NCBI GenBank assembly: GCA_016703525.1
Contig: JADJBW010000003.1
Coordinates: 1 to 64,000, forward strand
Origin: Actinomycetota bacterium
GTDB taxonomy: Bacteria; Actinomycetota; Acidimicrobiia; Acidimicrobiales; Microtrichaceae
Reading direction: 5' to 3'
DNA length: 64,000 nt
Below, in pieces: positions 55,523 to 64,000 of this stretch. Below the pieces are notes generated by a model. That model was not told where the DNA came from and did no database searches. It saw only the letters and a list, made by a program, of their open reading frames with translations. The position numbers and the translations under genes are program-made. Positions within the stretch are counted from its first letter, which is position 1, and each line of letters begins with the position of its first letter.

Positions 55523-58500
55523 TCAGCCGGGAAGGCGTTCGGGAAGCCCGAGCAGCGCGCGGATGTCGGCGCCGCTGAGGCGGGTGCCGATGAGCCCTGT
55601 TCTGTGGCCGGTACCTGACGATGCGTCGCAACTCGTCGCCGCAAGGTCGAGCCCCACGGGTCGTGATCGGGCCGTCGCCGGTGGCGCGCGCGGCGCGGTC
55701 CGGGCGCTGGTCACCCGTGTGCGCAGGGAGTCCGGACCCGGTCGATCAGCCGGTTGTCGCGCAGCGCCGGGCGAAGTCCGGCCAGCGGATGCGAGATCGA
55801 CCACCGAACCAGGTGGTCGCTGTCGATGGAGCGCAGGCCGCGCAGCGCAGCGGTGTTGGCGCTCCAGGTGTTGACGAGTCGCTTGCGGGTGCGCGGGTTG
55901 GGTTCGACCAGGCGCATGTAGCGCTGCAGCAGGTGATCGGCCTCGCCCGAGGCGGCAGCCTGTGCGTCTCGTTCGGCCATGGCATCGTCCAATTCGGGCG
56001 ACTTGTGCCCGTGGCTGTCCCACAAGTCGATGACGTCGCGGTACCGCTCGGTCTCGATGATGTGGTGCAGCGGGTCGGTCGGCGGAACGGGGCAGGCGCG
56101 ACGCCGTGTCGCGGCGGGGGCGGGCGGCGCGAGGCGCCGGGCCGGCGGCGCGGGGCGGGTGGCGGGTGGTTGTCGGGGGCGGCGGCCCCGGCGGGTCGAC
56201 GGGCGGACGCGGCACCTGGCGATGTCGCGAAGATGGCGATCGCTCGGGGCTGGCACTGGCGATGACGGCCCAGCCGAGTGGTCGGGCCGTGCCTCCGGGT
56301 CGCCGGCCGCAGCGGGGGGCGGCTCTGGCGGTTCCACGGTGGGCGCATCGGGAAGGTTGAGGGTGATTCGGTCGTATCGGTCGAGGTCCTCGGTCGACGG
56401 CGTTGGCAGCGTGATCCGCAACTGGAACAACTTGTCGAGGAACAGCGACCCCAGGGTTCGGCCTGGCTCGCCCAACGGAGCGTGGGCGTCGCGATGCCGG
56501 TGCTCGAACGCCTGGGAGATCCAGCGCGCATCGGCCGCGACGACGAACACCAACGGCTGGGCCCGCTTGTCGCGGCGCTTGGGTTGGCCCAGCGGTTCTG
56601 CGGACGGCTTCCAGGTCGGGAGCCCCGACGCCTCGGGGGCGCGAAGAACCGTCTGCACCGCCTCGAGCAGGTCGACCACCTGGTCGGCGTCGCAGCGGTC
56701 GAGGTCGTCGATGACCCACAGAAGCGGGCCGCGCAGCTGCTGGCGCAGCCACCGGGCGTGTTCGACGATTTCGTCCATGGGGTTGGCGTCGCGGCGTTGC
56801 AGCAGCCTGGCGCCGAGCGGCGAATACCACAGGATGATCCGTGCGATCACGAACCACGCCGCAAGCATCATGGCAGCGATCGCCGCGACGGCCTCGACCA
56901 CGGTCCGAGCGGTGGTGATCGAATCGAGGGCTCGCTCGTTGGCCGGTGTGCCGGTGGAGGCGCGGGCCCCCGGGGGGGGGGGGCCCGGGGGCCCGGGGGG
57001 GGGGGGGGGGGGGGGGGGGGCGCGAGCGGCGGTCGCCGCCGCCCGCAGGGGGCAGCGGTCGCGTCGTCGCCGGCGGGGTGCGGGGGCGCTGAGGCGCCAG
57101 CCGGCGGCGAAGACCGCGAGCGCGACGGCCGCCACGAGCGCGATCGCCGCGAGCGTCGCCCAGGTCGATCGGCCGTGGCGGACCCGCGCCCAGGCTTCTC
57201 GCACCCGGAACCACCAACGCCGCGGTCCTCTGGGGGTCTGGTCGATCGCCACCTCGCGGAGCCACGACACGAGTGACCACCAGGTGGGTCCCACCTTGGC
57301 GCGGCGCCACGCGTCGTACGCAGCGTTGGGGATCACCCACTCCTGGCGTTCCTGTTGTGGTTCCGCCGCTGAATCGCCCGGTTTGGGCGACTCTCCGGCG
57401 AGGTCTTGACACACGAGATTGACGAGTGTCGTCTTGCCCGAACCCCAGGGAGCGTCCAGGACGAGCATGAAGTCGTTGTTGGTCGGCGCGGTGCCGGTGC
57501 CGACGCGACGGGTGAGCGTGTCGAGCGTGGTCGCGATCCACCCGGCCAGCGGCGTGCGCGAGCGGGTCGCGTGCGCAGGCTGGTCATCGGCCGTGGCGGC
57601 GGGCCGACGCTGACGAGCGGCGGCGAAACCCCGGGCGCGCTGGCCGGCCATCGGGCCAGTCGTCGGGCCACGTGAGGGGGTCGGTGCGCGGGGGAACGGC
57701 CGCCGGTCGACCCCGTCGGCGAGAGCGTGACCGTCCGATCCATCCCCCCAGACCGCCAGGGTGCCGCCCTGGACCGGGCCGGCCCGGTGCCGTTCGGCGG
57801 GGCGCCACGCCACACTCGTGACCGGGGCCCCGAATTCGAGACTATCGGGCCGCCCCCGCGCCCGGTAGGCCGGTGTTCCATACCCGCACCGTCTTGTCGT
57901 TGCTGCCGGACACGATGTGGGTGCCGTCACCGTTGAACCCGACGGACAACACCGAGTCGGTGTGGCCGTGGAGACGGTGGAGTTGCTTGCCGCTTTCGGC
58001 GTCCCACACCCGCACCGGCCGCGCCGCCGGACACGATCGGGTGCCGTCAGCTGAACCCGACGGACAACACCGAGCGGTGCGGCCGTCGAGACGGTGGAGT
58101 TGTGCCGGTGTCGGCGTCCCATACCCGCACCGTCCACGTCGCTGCCGGACACGATGCGGGTGCCGCACGTTGTCCCCACCGACCACACCAGCCGGTGTGG
58201 CCGTCGAGTGGCGGAGTTGCGGCCGGTGTCGGCATCCCACACCCGCACCGCCGTCGCCGCTGCCGGACACGATGGGGTGCCGTCACCGTTGAACCCGACC
58301 GACCACACCCGGCCGGTGTGGCCGTCGAGGGTGGACCCGGCGGCCGGGGGGCGTCCCACACCCGCACGCGTTCTCGCCGCCGGACACGATGCGGGTGCCG
58401 TCACCGCTGAACCCGACCGACCACACCAGCCGGTGTGGCCGTCGAGTGGCGGAGCTGGGGCCGTGTCGGCGTCCACACCGCACCGTCCGATCGTCGCCGC

Positions 58501-59515
58501 CCGACACGATGCGGGTGCCGTCACCGTTGTACCCGACCGACCACACCCAGCCGGTGTGGCCGTCGAGTCGGTGGGCCACTTGCCGGCGTCCCACACCCGC
58601 ACCGTCCCGTCGTCGCTGCCGGACACGATGCGGGTGCCGTCACCACTGCACCCGACCGACCACACCGAGCCGGTGTGGCCGTCGAGTGGCGGAGCTGCCG
58701 GCCGGTGTCGGCGTCCCATACCCGCACCGTCCGCCGCCGCTGCCGGACAGGATGCGGGTGCCGTCACGGTTGAACCCGACCGACACCACCGAGCCGGTGT
58801 GGCCGTCGAGTGGCGGAGTTGTTGCCGGTGCGGCGTCCCACACCCGCACCGTCCATCGTCGCTGCCGGACACGATGCGGGTGCCGTCACCGCCGCATCCG
58901 ACCGACACCACCCGGCGGTGTGGCCGTCGAGTGGGTGGAGCTGCTTGCCGGTGTGGGCGTCCCACACCCGCACCTTCCTCGTCGCTGCCGGACACGATGC
59001 GGGTGCCGTCACCGCTGTATCCGACCGACAACACCGCGCCGGTGTGGCCGTCGAGTGGGTGGAGTCGCTGCCGGTGTCGGCATCCCACACCCGCACTGCC
59101 CAATCGTCGCCGCCGGACACGATGCGGGTGCCGTCACGGCTGCACCCGACCGACCGCCACCCGGCCGGTGTGGCCGTCGAGGCGGTGGAGTTGTTCGCCG
59201 GTGTCGGCGTCCCACACCCGCACCGTCCAATCGTCGCTGCCCGACGCGATGCGGGTGCCGTCCGTTGAACCCCACCGAGCGCACCCAGCCGGTGTGGCCG
59301 TCGAGCGTGGTCGCGACGTGCTGCAGCGGCGCATCCGCGTTGCGGATCAGGATTCGCCCATCGGAGTGGCCGGACGCGAGCATGGCGAAGGGACCCGTCC
59401 CGCCATCGCTCCACGCCACACACAGGGGAACGCCCGCGGCGAACGGCACGGCGTCGAGCGGGCTGTCGTCGAGCGGTGTCGCCATCGGTGACGGGCGTGT
59501 CCCTTCTTCCGCCAT
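55523..59515 (-). pseudogene. WD40-repeat / KAP P-loop NTPase fusion protein, many frame breaks as assembled
   Basis: About 1330 residues if repaired. From ATG 59515 (MAEEGTRPSPMATPLDD) an array of about 12 WD40 units follows (LDGHTGWVRSVGFNG, GTRIVSGGDDWAVRVWDADT), down to about 57840. After a linker come the KAP NTPase parts: Walker A LDAPWGSGKTTLVNLV (about 57440), two TM helices (LAAIALVAAVALAVFAAGW, AAIAAMMLAAWFVIARIIL) and Walker B LLWVIDDLDRCDADQVVDLL (about 56700). TM helices between Walker A and B are a KAP family trait. A poly-G/proline tract (56970-57020) lies between the TM helices. The C terminus ends GADIRALLGLPERLPG. Breaks are concentrated in the repeats. KAP NTPases are membrane-associated; role here is unknown, with anti-phage or signalling function possible. 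Confidence 0.8.
57842..59340 (-). repeat. Array of about 12 near-identical WD40-encoding repeats
   Basis: The block GGTGTGGCCGTCGAG (plus strand) recurs at about 57961, 58078, 58196, 58316, 58434, 58556, 58675, 58797, 58918, 59041, 59168 and 59292. Spacing is 117-127 bases; an intact WD40 unit would be 126 bases (42 residues). Units shorter than 126 are short by non-multiples of three, which explains the loss of frame. DNA identity between units is high, so the copies were recently homogenised or the assembly is collapsed. Confidence 0.85.
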
Positions 59516-59565
59516 CGAGCGCCAGCGCCGACCGTAGCGCGGCCACGGCGGCGGGGGCCGGGCCG

Positions 59566-59983
59566 TCAGGCGATGGGCGACAGCACCTCGAAGCCCAGGG
59601 CCAGCGCGACGGGGATGTGGGTGGGGTCGAGCGTGGCGCACCGAACCGACGCGGCAGGCGGTCGGCGGCGGCCATGACGAGGGCGTCGACGGTGCGCAGC
59701 GGGTCTGCCGGCCGAGTTCGGCGGCGCGGTCCAGGCAGCGCGGCGTCGACCGGCACGACCGCGATGCACTCCCAGTCGTCGCGCACGCACGCCCGAAGGT
59801 GAGCGGCGCGGTCGGGGTCGTCGCCGATGCGGTCGACGACCATCAGCGCCTCGGTCAACGCGCTGGCGCTGGCGCACCACTCCGCATCGGCGGCCATCGC
59901 CTCCACCAGCACCGGTCGGAACGGCACATCGAGGTAGCGGGCCAACAACGCGGGGGCGCGCGCGGTCGATCCATGATCGTCAT
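59566..59983 (-). pseudogene. PIN-domain (VapC-like) toxin, frame-broken as assembled
   Basis: Pieces in several frames spell a VapC-family PIN ribonuclease of about 139 residues: MTIMDRPRAPALLARYLDVPFRPVLVEAM, then AADAEWCASASALTEALMVVDRIGDDPDRAAHLRACVRDDWECIAVVPVDAA, then RTVDALVMAAADRLP (the central acidic residue), and the ending CATLDPTHIPVALALGFEVLSPIA at the TGA 59566. The first PIN aspartate (usually VDAS) is not readable, so activity is doubtful or the bases are wrong. The ATG at 59983 overlaps the antitoxin stop (ATGA). Confidence 0.7.
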
Positions 59984-60340
59984 CGGCCGCGGACGTCGCG
60001 CAGCATCTGGTCGACCGAAGGCCGGCCCACACCGGCATGGTGAACGTGGGTTGCGGTCGGTCGGGTCGGCGCGGTGGCACCACCAGGCCGCGAGCGACCA
60101 GGTCGTCGAGGGTCATTGGCCGGCGGGCGCCTCGATCGGGCCGGATCTGCGCGACCGGCGTGCCGTCCGGGTCAACCACGATGGTTCGCCCTGCGCCGCA
60201 CGCTGGACGAGTCCGCGGCCCGGCTCACGCCCCAGCGTTCGGTCACGAATCCTGCTCGACCATGCGTACGCGAGCGAACCAACTGGCTGGCGCGGCGCGG
60301 GATCGTTGGCAACTGCCGGTCCACCCGCTGCACCGGCTTG
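59980..60340 (-). pseudogene. Phd/VapB-like antitoxin, start unresolved and frame-broken
   Basis: Upstream of the PIN gene, minus-strand pieces read TLGREPGRGLVQRAAQGE (the Phd-type helix), then TIVVDPDGTPVAQIRPDRGARRPMTLDDLVARGLVVPPRR and, after a frame change, RPSVDQMLRDVRGR and a TGA overlapping the toxin ATG. The VVDPDGTPVAQI block is typical of Phd/YefM antitoxins, and the tail binds the toxin. The N terminus is not clear; the coordinates given are approximate. The gene lies divergent to the acyl-CoA dehydrogenase at 60384. Confidence 0.55.
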
Positions 60341-60383
60341 ACCCGGCACGCCACCGGCCAACTCCACAACGAAGCTGACACCC

Positions 60384-61499
60384 ATGAACTTTGCGTTTTC
60401 GGAAGAACAGGAAGAGCTGCGCAAGGTCGTTCGGGATTTCCTGAACGCCAAGAGCAGCGAGGCGACCGTGCGTGAGCTCATGGAGACCGACGACGGCTAC
60501 GACGCCGCGGTGTGGTCCCAGATGGGCGAGCAGATGGGCCTGCAGGGCCTGATCATCCCCGAGGAGTTCGGTGGTTCGGGCTACAGCTACGTCGAGCTGA
60601 TCGTGGTGCTCGAGGAGATGGGCCGCCGCCTGCTGTGCGCCCCCTACTTCTCGACCGTGGCGCTCGCCGCCAACACGCTGATGCACTCCGGTGACGATGC
60701 GGCCAAGGCGGCGTACCTGCCGGGCATCGCCTCGGGCGAGACGATCGCGACGCTCGCGTTCACCGAGGCCAACGGCCGGTGGGACGAGGCCGGCATCACC
60801 GTGGAGGCCTCGGGTGCCGGCGACTCGTGGACGATCTCGGGCGAGAAGATGTACGTGCTCGACGGCCACATCGCGTCGCTCATCCTGGTGGCGGCCCGCA
60901 CCGCCGGCGGCGTGTCGCTGTTCGCTGTCGACGGCTCGGCCGCGGGCGTGACCCGCGAGCTCCTCTCGACGATGGACCAGACGCGCAAGCAGGCCCGCGT
61001 CACGTTCGACTCGACCCCGGCCACGCTCATCGGTGCCGAGGGCGGTGGTTGGGACGTGCTCAGCCGGGTGCTCGACCTCGCCGCGGTCGCCCTCGCCGCC
61101 GAGCAGGTCGGCGGCGCGCAGGAGTGCCTGGAGATGGCCGTGCAGTACGCCAAGGATCGCGTGCAGTTCGGCCGGCCGATCGGCTCGTTCCAGGCGATCA
61201 AGCACAAGTGCGCCGACATGCTGCTCGAGGTCGAGTCGGCCAAGTCGGCGGCGTACTACGCGGGCTGGTGCGCGGCGGAGCTGAACGACGAGCTGCCGTC
61301 GGTGGCGTGCCTCGCCAAGAGCTACTGCTCGGAGGCGTACTTCCACACCACCGCCGAGAACATCCAGATCCACGGCGGCATCGGTTTCACCTGGGAGCAC
61401 CCCGCGCACCTGTACTTCAAGCGTGCGAAGAGCTCGGAGCTGCTGTTCGGCGACCCGACCTATCACCGCGAGCTGCTGGCGCAGCGAATCGGTCTGTGA
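60384..61499 (+). CDS. Acyl-CoA dehydrogenase family protein
   Basis: A 371-residue flavoprotein of normal ACAD length: MNFAFSEEQEELRKVVRDFLNAKS, GLIIPEEFGGSGYSYVELIVVLEEMGRRLL, LAFTEANGRWDEAGITVEASG, AEQVGGAQECLEMAVQYAKDRVQFGRPIGSFQAIKHKCADML and ENIQIHGGIGFTWEHPAHLYFKRAKSSELLFGDPTYHR. The FadE-like group with this pattern often works as a heterodimer with another ACAD subunit on steroid or branched acyl-CoAs; no partner is adjacent here. Frame is clean. Confidence 0.92.
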   Translation: MNFAFSEEQEELRKVVRDFLNAKSSEATVRELMETDDGYDAAVWSQMGEQMGLQGLIIPEEFGGSGYSYVELIVVLEEMGRRLLCAPYFSTVALAANTLMHSGDDAAKAAYLPGIASGETIATLAFTEANGRWDEAGITVEASGAGDSWTISGEKMYVLDGHIASLILVAARTAGGVSLFAVDGSAAGVTRELLSTMDQTRKQARVTFDSTPATLIGAEGGGWDVLSRVLDLAAVALAAEQVGGAQECLEMAVQYAKDRVQFGRPIGSFQAIKHKCADMLLEVESAKSAAYYAGWCAAELNDELPSVACLAKSYCSEAYFHTTAENIQIHGGIGFTWEHPAHLYFKRAKSSELLFGDPTYHRELLAQRIGL

Positions 61500-61572
61500 C
61501 GCACGCGGGGCGTGCCGGCCGACCCGGAAGGGCGGTCGGTTCGCCCCGTTGCGCGTCCGGGTTCGGCCGCGC

Positions 61573-62826
61573 CTACGCCGCGTTGCTGCAGCCCGGCGGG
61601 TCCGACGGTCGCGGCGGGTCGCTCGGCTCGCTCGGGTCTTCGAGCTGACCAAGGTGCACCTCGGCCCGCCGCTCGTCACCGGCGAACGACCAGGCGGCCA
61701 ACGCGGCAGCGAAGCCCATGACGGCCACCCAGAGCCACATGACCATCGCCGAGTCGCGGCGATACAGGATCGGCGACACGAGCGCGCACACCATCGACCC
61801 GACCGCGTACGTGGCCTCGTACGCGCCCTGACCGGCCCCGGTCAGCCCGACCGGCACGGTTCCGCCCGCGACGGCGGACTGCCCCGCCGTGTAGACCACC
61901 GAGAACAACAGCGCGACCGCGGCGCCCAGCGCGGCCACCCAGCCGAGGTGTCGCGTCAGCCCGAACCCCGCGATGAACGGGCTTGCGGCCACGAGCGCTA
62001 CGGCCCCCGCCCGCACCGGCCCGACGTGGTCGACGAGGCGCCCGGCGAACGGCATGGCGATCACCAGCGGGACGAACAGGGCGATCATCACCAACGTCAG
62101 CTCGTTGTCGGTGCCGCCGAGGTCCTTGAGGAACCGCGACGCGACGGCGTCGAACGTGCCGATCATCGCGGCGAATCCGAGCCCGATCACGATGCCCGCC
62201 CGGGCGAGCGGCAGGCGGAACACGCGCCGCATCTCCGCGCCGGAGGCATGGTGCTCGCAGATGTCGGGCTCGGGCACGAGCGTCGCGATCGGGCCGACGG
62301 CTGCCAACAGGATCGCCAGCACCAGGAACGGCGTGTTCGGCGAATCGAAGGCCTGCTCGAGTTGCTTCGCGATCGGCAGGCCCAGCAGGAACCCGCCGAT
62401 GTCGGCCGCGCCGGCCATCGAGATCGCCTTGCCCGGGTTGTGCGGGTCTTGCGCGAGGATCGCCCGCCGGGCCGACGGGATGAACGTGCCCGAGCCGAGC
62501 CCCACGAGCATGCGGGCCACGGCGAATTCCCACAGCGTCGACCCGAGCCAGAACCAGATCATGCCGGCCGCCGCGGTCGCGAGCCCGAACCAGAGCAGGC
62601 GGCGGGTGTGGCCCCGGTCGGCGAAGCGGGCGAGCCCGAGTTGTCCGACGAGCGCGGCGGGGAACGCCGACGCGGCGATGAGCCCGAGCCCGGCCTCGTT
62701 GAATCCGAAGATCGGCGGGAACCGGTACTTGTCCTGCAGGTCGGCCAACAGGCCGAACACGGCTCCGTAGCCCATGGCTTCGACGCAGATCGCGAGGAGC
62801 AGGGACGCGTTGCGGCGGGCAGCCAT
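61573..62826 (-). CDS. Major facilitator superfamily (MFS) transporter
   Basis: A 417-residue protein with about 12 hydrophobic segments, for example LGLIAASAFPAALVGQLGLARFADRGHTRRLLW with the MFS loop 2-3 motif (GxLaDRxGrrrll-like), AVARMLVGLGSGTFIPSARRAIL and LVMIALFVPLVIAMPFAGRLVDHVGPVRAG. Substrate unknown. TAGTGT lies nine bases before the ATG, in a divergent gap with the next gene. Confidence 0.88.
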   Translation of the reverse strand: MAARRNASLLLAICVEAMGYGAVFGLLADLQDKYRFPPIFGFNEAGLGLIAASAFPAALVGQLGLARFADRGHTRRLLWFGLATAAAGMIWFWLGSTLWEFAVARMLVGLGSGTFIPSARRAILAQDPHNPGKAISMAGAADIGGFLLGLPIAKQLEQAFDSPNTPFLVLAILLAAVGPIATLVPEPDICEHHASGAEMRRVFRLPLARAGIVIGLGFAAMIGTFDAVASRFLKDLGGTDNELTLVMIALFVPLVIAMPFAGRLVDHVGPVRAGAVALVAASPFIAGFGLTRHLGWVAALGAAVALLFSVVYTAGQSAVAGGTVPVGLTGAGQGAYEATYAVGSMVCALVSPILYRRDSAMVMWLWVAVMGFAAALAAWSFAGDERRAEVHLGQLEDPSEPSDPPRPSDPPGCSNAA

Positions 62827-62835
62827 TGGGCGAAC

Positions 62836-62871
62836 ACACTATCCCGACGGGCTCCGCACGCTCGGTAGGGT
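62836..62871. promoter_or_regulatory. Divergent -10 boxes between MFS gene and GTG gene
   Basis: TAGTGT (minus, 62841-62836) serves the MFS gene nine bases away, and TAGGGT (plus, 62866-62871) serves the GTG at 62878, six bases away. Only 51 bases separate the two start codons. Confidence 0.5.
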
Positions 62872-62877
62872 GGCTGG

Positions 62878-63336
62878 GTGATTTGGCTGTTCACCGCGCT
62901 GAGCGTGGTCGTGTCGTTTGTGATCGCCGCGGTGACGGTCGGCTGGGTCGTCGAGCGTCAAGCCTCCCGGGCGCGGGTCGCGGTGTACGACCTGGACGCC
63001 GCGGTGCACTACGTGGCGGATCGGCTGTCGGAGGCGACCACCGCCGAGCTCAGCTACGACGACGTGGCCGACGTGCTCGGATGGCACCTCGACGAACTAC
63101 GCGAACGCGGCGTCGCGTCGTTCCGCTCCGATGAGGCGCCGGGCGACGCGCTGGTCGTGGTCGACGAGGACGAGCCGGTCGCCCGCATCTTGGCGCGGAT
63201 CGACGGAACCGACCGGGCGAACACCCTGACCGACGACCGTGTCGTCGAGATCCTGGCGACCCACGACGGGTACCTGCGCTCGATCGGGGCGGTCGGGCCC
63301 GCCGTGGGTGGGGATCCCGCCACGCCCGAGCCGTAG
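62878..63336 (+). CDS. Hypothetical membrane-anchored protein
   Basis: A 152-residue protein from GTG 62878: one N-terminal TM segment (WLFTALSVVVSFVIAAVTVGWVV) followed by a cytosolic part with ARVAVYDLDAAVHYVADRLSEATTAELSYDDVADVLGWHLDELRERGV, which has the shape of a small winged-helix-like domain. It might be a DNA-associated or regulatory module, but no family is recognised. TAGGGT six bases upstream. The C terminus is low complexity. Confidence 0.7.
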   Translation: MIWLFTALSVVVSFVIAAVTVGWVVERQASRARVAVYDLDAAVHYVADRLSEATTAELSYDDVADVLGWHLDELRERGVASFRSDEAPGDALVVVDEDEPVARILARIDGTDRANTLTDDRVVEILATHDGYLRSIGAVGPAVGGDPATPEP

Positions 63337-63339
63337 GAT
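63334..63339 (+). promoter_or_regulatory. -10 box (TAGGAT) for the 70-residue gene
   Basis: TAGGAT ends six bases before the ATG at 63346, overlapping the stop of the previous gene. It supports this very short gene as real. Confidence 0.55.
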
Positions 63340-63345
63340 GCCCCC

Positions 63346-63558
63346 ATGGATCGCCCATCGAAGTTCGAGCACAACCGATTTGTCGGCGACAAGCGGACCC
63401 AGGTCGTCTACGACGTCGACGAGCTCTCCGACGAGCATGCGCCTCTGATCGACGAACTGCTCGCCGCCGAGACCTTCCTGTGCTTCGGCCCCGACACGCT
63501 CGCGGAGGCTCGCAACCGCGGGTACCGGCTCTTCCGGGCGCAGCGCGCCGCCTCCTGA
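63346..63558 (+). CDS. Small conserved hypothetical protein (70 residues)
   Basis: A 70-residue, hydrophilic protein: MDRPSKFEHNRFVGDKRTQVVYDVDELSDEHAPLIDELL, then LAEARNRGYRLFRAQRAAS. It has its own -10 box and a regular codon bias, so it is likely genuine. No function is recognised. It lies just upstream of the hydrolase at 63575, 16 bases away, and may be co-transcribed. Confidence 0.7.
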   Translation: MDRPSKFEHNRFVGDKRTQVVYDVDELSDEHAPLIDELLAAETFLCFGPDTLAEARNRGYRLFRAQRAAS

Positions 63559-63574
63559 GCACGGGCGACACGCC

Positions 63575-64000
63575 GTGACCGGTCCCCCGTCGATGGATTA
63601 CCGGTTCGAGTCGGCGGGTCTCGTGCTGTCGGGTCATCTCGCCGAACCCCCGGCGGGCCCGGCCCAGGTGCCCGGTCTGGTGCTGTGCCACGGGTTCCCG
63701 GTGCGGGGTCGTGAATCGCCGGCGTCGGGCCAGTCGTTCCCCGAACTCGCGGATCGCATCGCGACCGAGATGGGCTGGCTCGTGCTGACCATGAACTTCC
63801 GCGGGTGCGGCCATGCGGAGGGCGACTTCTCGATGCGCGGGTGGCTCGACGACATCGGCGCCGCCGTCATGCATCTGCGCGACCTGGGCGTGGCCGACGT
63901 CTGGCTCGCCGGGTACGGCACCGGCGGAGCGATGTGTCTGTGCGCCGCGGCGGGACAGCTCGATCCGCGGCGTCGCGGCGATGGCGGCGCCGGCCGACTT
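63575..64000 (+). CDS. Alpha/beta hydrolase, truncated by the window's right edge
   Basis: From GTG 63575 about 140 residues are seen: MDYRFESAGLVLSGHLAEPP, VPGLVLCHGFPVRGRESPAS (oxyanion region), WLVLTMNFRGCGHAEGDFSMRGWLDDIGAAV, and VWLAGYGTGGAMCL, where the nucleophile position (GxSxG) reads GYGTG, so no serine is evident. Near 63967 the frame probably changes, since RGVAAMAAPAD reads in the next frame. It resembles COG2945/COG1073-type hydrolases. The C terminus lies outside the window. Confidence 0.72.
   Translation, partial: MTGPPSMDYRFESAGLVLSGHLAEPPAGPAQVPGLVLCHGFPVRGRESPASGQSFPELADRIATEMGWLVLTMNFRGCGHAEGDFSMRGWLDDIGAAVMHLRDLGVADVWLAGYGTGGAMCLCAAAGQLDPRRRGDGGAGRL

Noticed and set aside
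57842..59340. Possible CRISPR-like array (regular repeats about 120 bases apart)
   Set aside because: Repeats encode WD40 units, and the sequence between the recurring blocks is itself repeated; there are no unique spacers and no cas genes.

Overview
This window is a high-GC chromosomal segment whose gene content and style point to an actinobacterium, most likely class Acidimicrobiia (Ilumatobacter-like). That is an inference from fused-subunit KorA with KorB, a SUF operon carrying a Rieske-type ferredoxin, SWIM/SNF2 helicase genes, DUF222-HNH genes, many GTG starts and TAnnnT -10 boxes placed 6-10 nt before start codons (leaderless-type promoters). No rRNA, tRNA, IS element or CRISPR array was recognised.

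Layout. 1-1.3 kb: broken DUF222/HNH nuclease gene running off the left edge. 1.5-5 kb: korA-korB (2-oxoglutarate:ferredoxin oxidoreductase), converging on thiol peroxidase across a strong shared hairpin. 5.2-8.9 kb: APH-like kinase, a conserved unknown protein and a zinc alcohol dehydrogenase. 9.1-19.8 kb: cell-surface region with a lipoprotein, two beta-helix proteins and a 1159-residue secreted protein with discoidin and FN3 domains, interrupted by CbiX-like, TrmH-like and VOC genes. 19.9-36.4 kb: mixed metabolic and repair genes (SDR, nitroreductase, PPOX, dienelactone hydrolase, HEAYPGHH metallohydrolase, TauE exporter, acyl-CoA dehydrogenase, MutY, SWIM + SNF2 pair, hydrolases, DUF2071, flavin reductase). 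36.4-49.7 kb: gamma carbonic anhydrase followed by a scattered SUF regulon: sufB alone, then sufD-Rieske-sufC1, then on the opposite strand sufC2-sufS-sufU. A related 26-bp operator-like site precedes each of the three units. A PemK/MazF-like gene, a diguanylate cyclase, an EVE-like gene, threonine ammonia-lyase and an acyltransferase lie between them. 49.7-55.5 kb: TetR regulator, flotillin-like SPFH protein, MsrB, a metallo-beta-lactamase-fold hydrolase and a small membrane protein. 55.5-60.3 kb: the most accessory-looking part, with a large WD40-repeat plus KAP P-loop NTPase gene next to a PIN-domain toxin/antitoxin pair. 60.4-64 kb: acyl-CoA dehydrogenase, MFS transporter, two small conserved genes and a hydrolase cut by the right edge.

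Sequence quality matters here. At least ten genes are broken by one- or two-base frame changes, including sufS, sufC2 and korB, which are normally intact. Three poly-G stretches (about 25.39 kb, 53.53-54.36 kb and 56.97-57.02 kb) look like base-calling or assembly artefacts. I therefore treat most frame breaks as probable sequence errors, and call genes by their reconstructed reading. Exact ends and lengths of those genes are uncertain.
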